The position numbers were made by a program, and so were the translations under genes. 26,927 nucleotides of DNA, taken from assembly GCA_964633205.1 (NCBI GenBank), contig CAZWFN010000082.1, positions 1 to 26,927 on the forward strand, read 5' to 3'. Each line of letters starts with the position of its first letter. The first letter of the stretch is position 1. This DNA is from CAYVQE01 sp964633205. Its GTDB lineage: Bacteria; Myxococcota; B64-G9. Positions 26,914 through 26,927 of this stretch are shown here, piece by piece. The notes beneath the pieces were generated by a model. It ran no database searches. It was not told where the DNA came from and saw nothing but the letters and a program-made list of their open reading frames with translations.

Positions 26914-26927
26914 GGGAATCTATTCCG

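Overview
The window is very GC-rich and reads as part of a myxobacterium-like (Myxococcota / former Deltaproteobacteria) chromosome, probably from a draft or metagenome assembly. Pointers to that lineage are a MYXO-CTERM-type sorting tail preceded by a DGG/DAG-rich linker, a giant secreted protein built of Cys/Asp 'DCDG' repeats, and lipoproteins with HEAT repeats. A run of 100 N (11292-11391) marks a scaffold join.

Layout. 1-6121 (+): a possible promoter and one very long secreted-protein ORF. It looks like two surface proteins joined in frame: a MYXO-CTERM protein followed directly by a lipoprotein that ends in a formylglycine-enzyme-like domain. All other genes are on the minus strand. 6158-9950: a HEAT-repeat lipoprotein gene overlapping a TPR + double cyclic-nucleotide-binding protein gene. 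9951-10244: an intergenic stretch with an inverted pair of REP-like hairpins and two palindromes. 10245-15289: M50 protease, trpS, scpA, scpB and an rluB-type pseudouridine synthase in one tight operon, with two candidate promoters in front of the protease. 15406-20782: mutS, an N-acetylmuramoyl-L-alanine amidase and a tyrosine recombinase (xerD-like), also tightly packed behind a good candidate promoter. 20853-26824: a Nudix hydrolase downstream of a double-length uvrA. 26825-26927: hairpins upstream of uvrA.

The minus-strand block groups genome maintenance and the chromosome cycle: nucleotide excision repair (UvrA), pool or metabolite clean-up (Nudix), mismatch repair (MutS), septal peptidoglycan splitting (amidase), chromosome dimer resolution (Xer), condensin partners (ScpA/ScpB), plus translation (TrpS, RluB). 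The scpA-scpB-rluB order is the widely conserved one.

Most interesting points: (i) UvrA is a tandem duplication in a single 1782-residue chain whose two halves have lost different parts; (ii) a sorting signal and a lipobox sit back to back inside one reading frame; (iii) the apparent ScpB-RluB fusion is an artefact of a 100-N join in a 96-bp tandem repeat, and the contig ends share exactly 55 bases, so the true frame can be restored by arithmetic.
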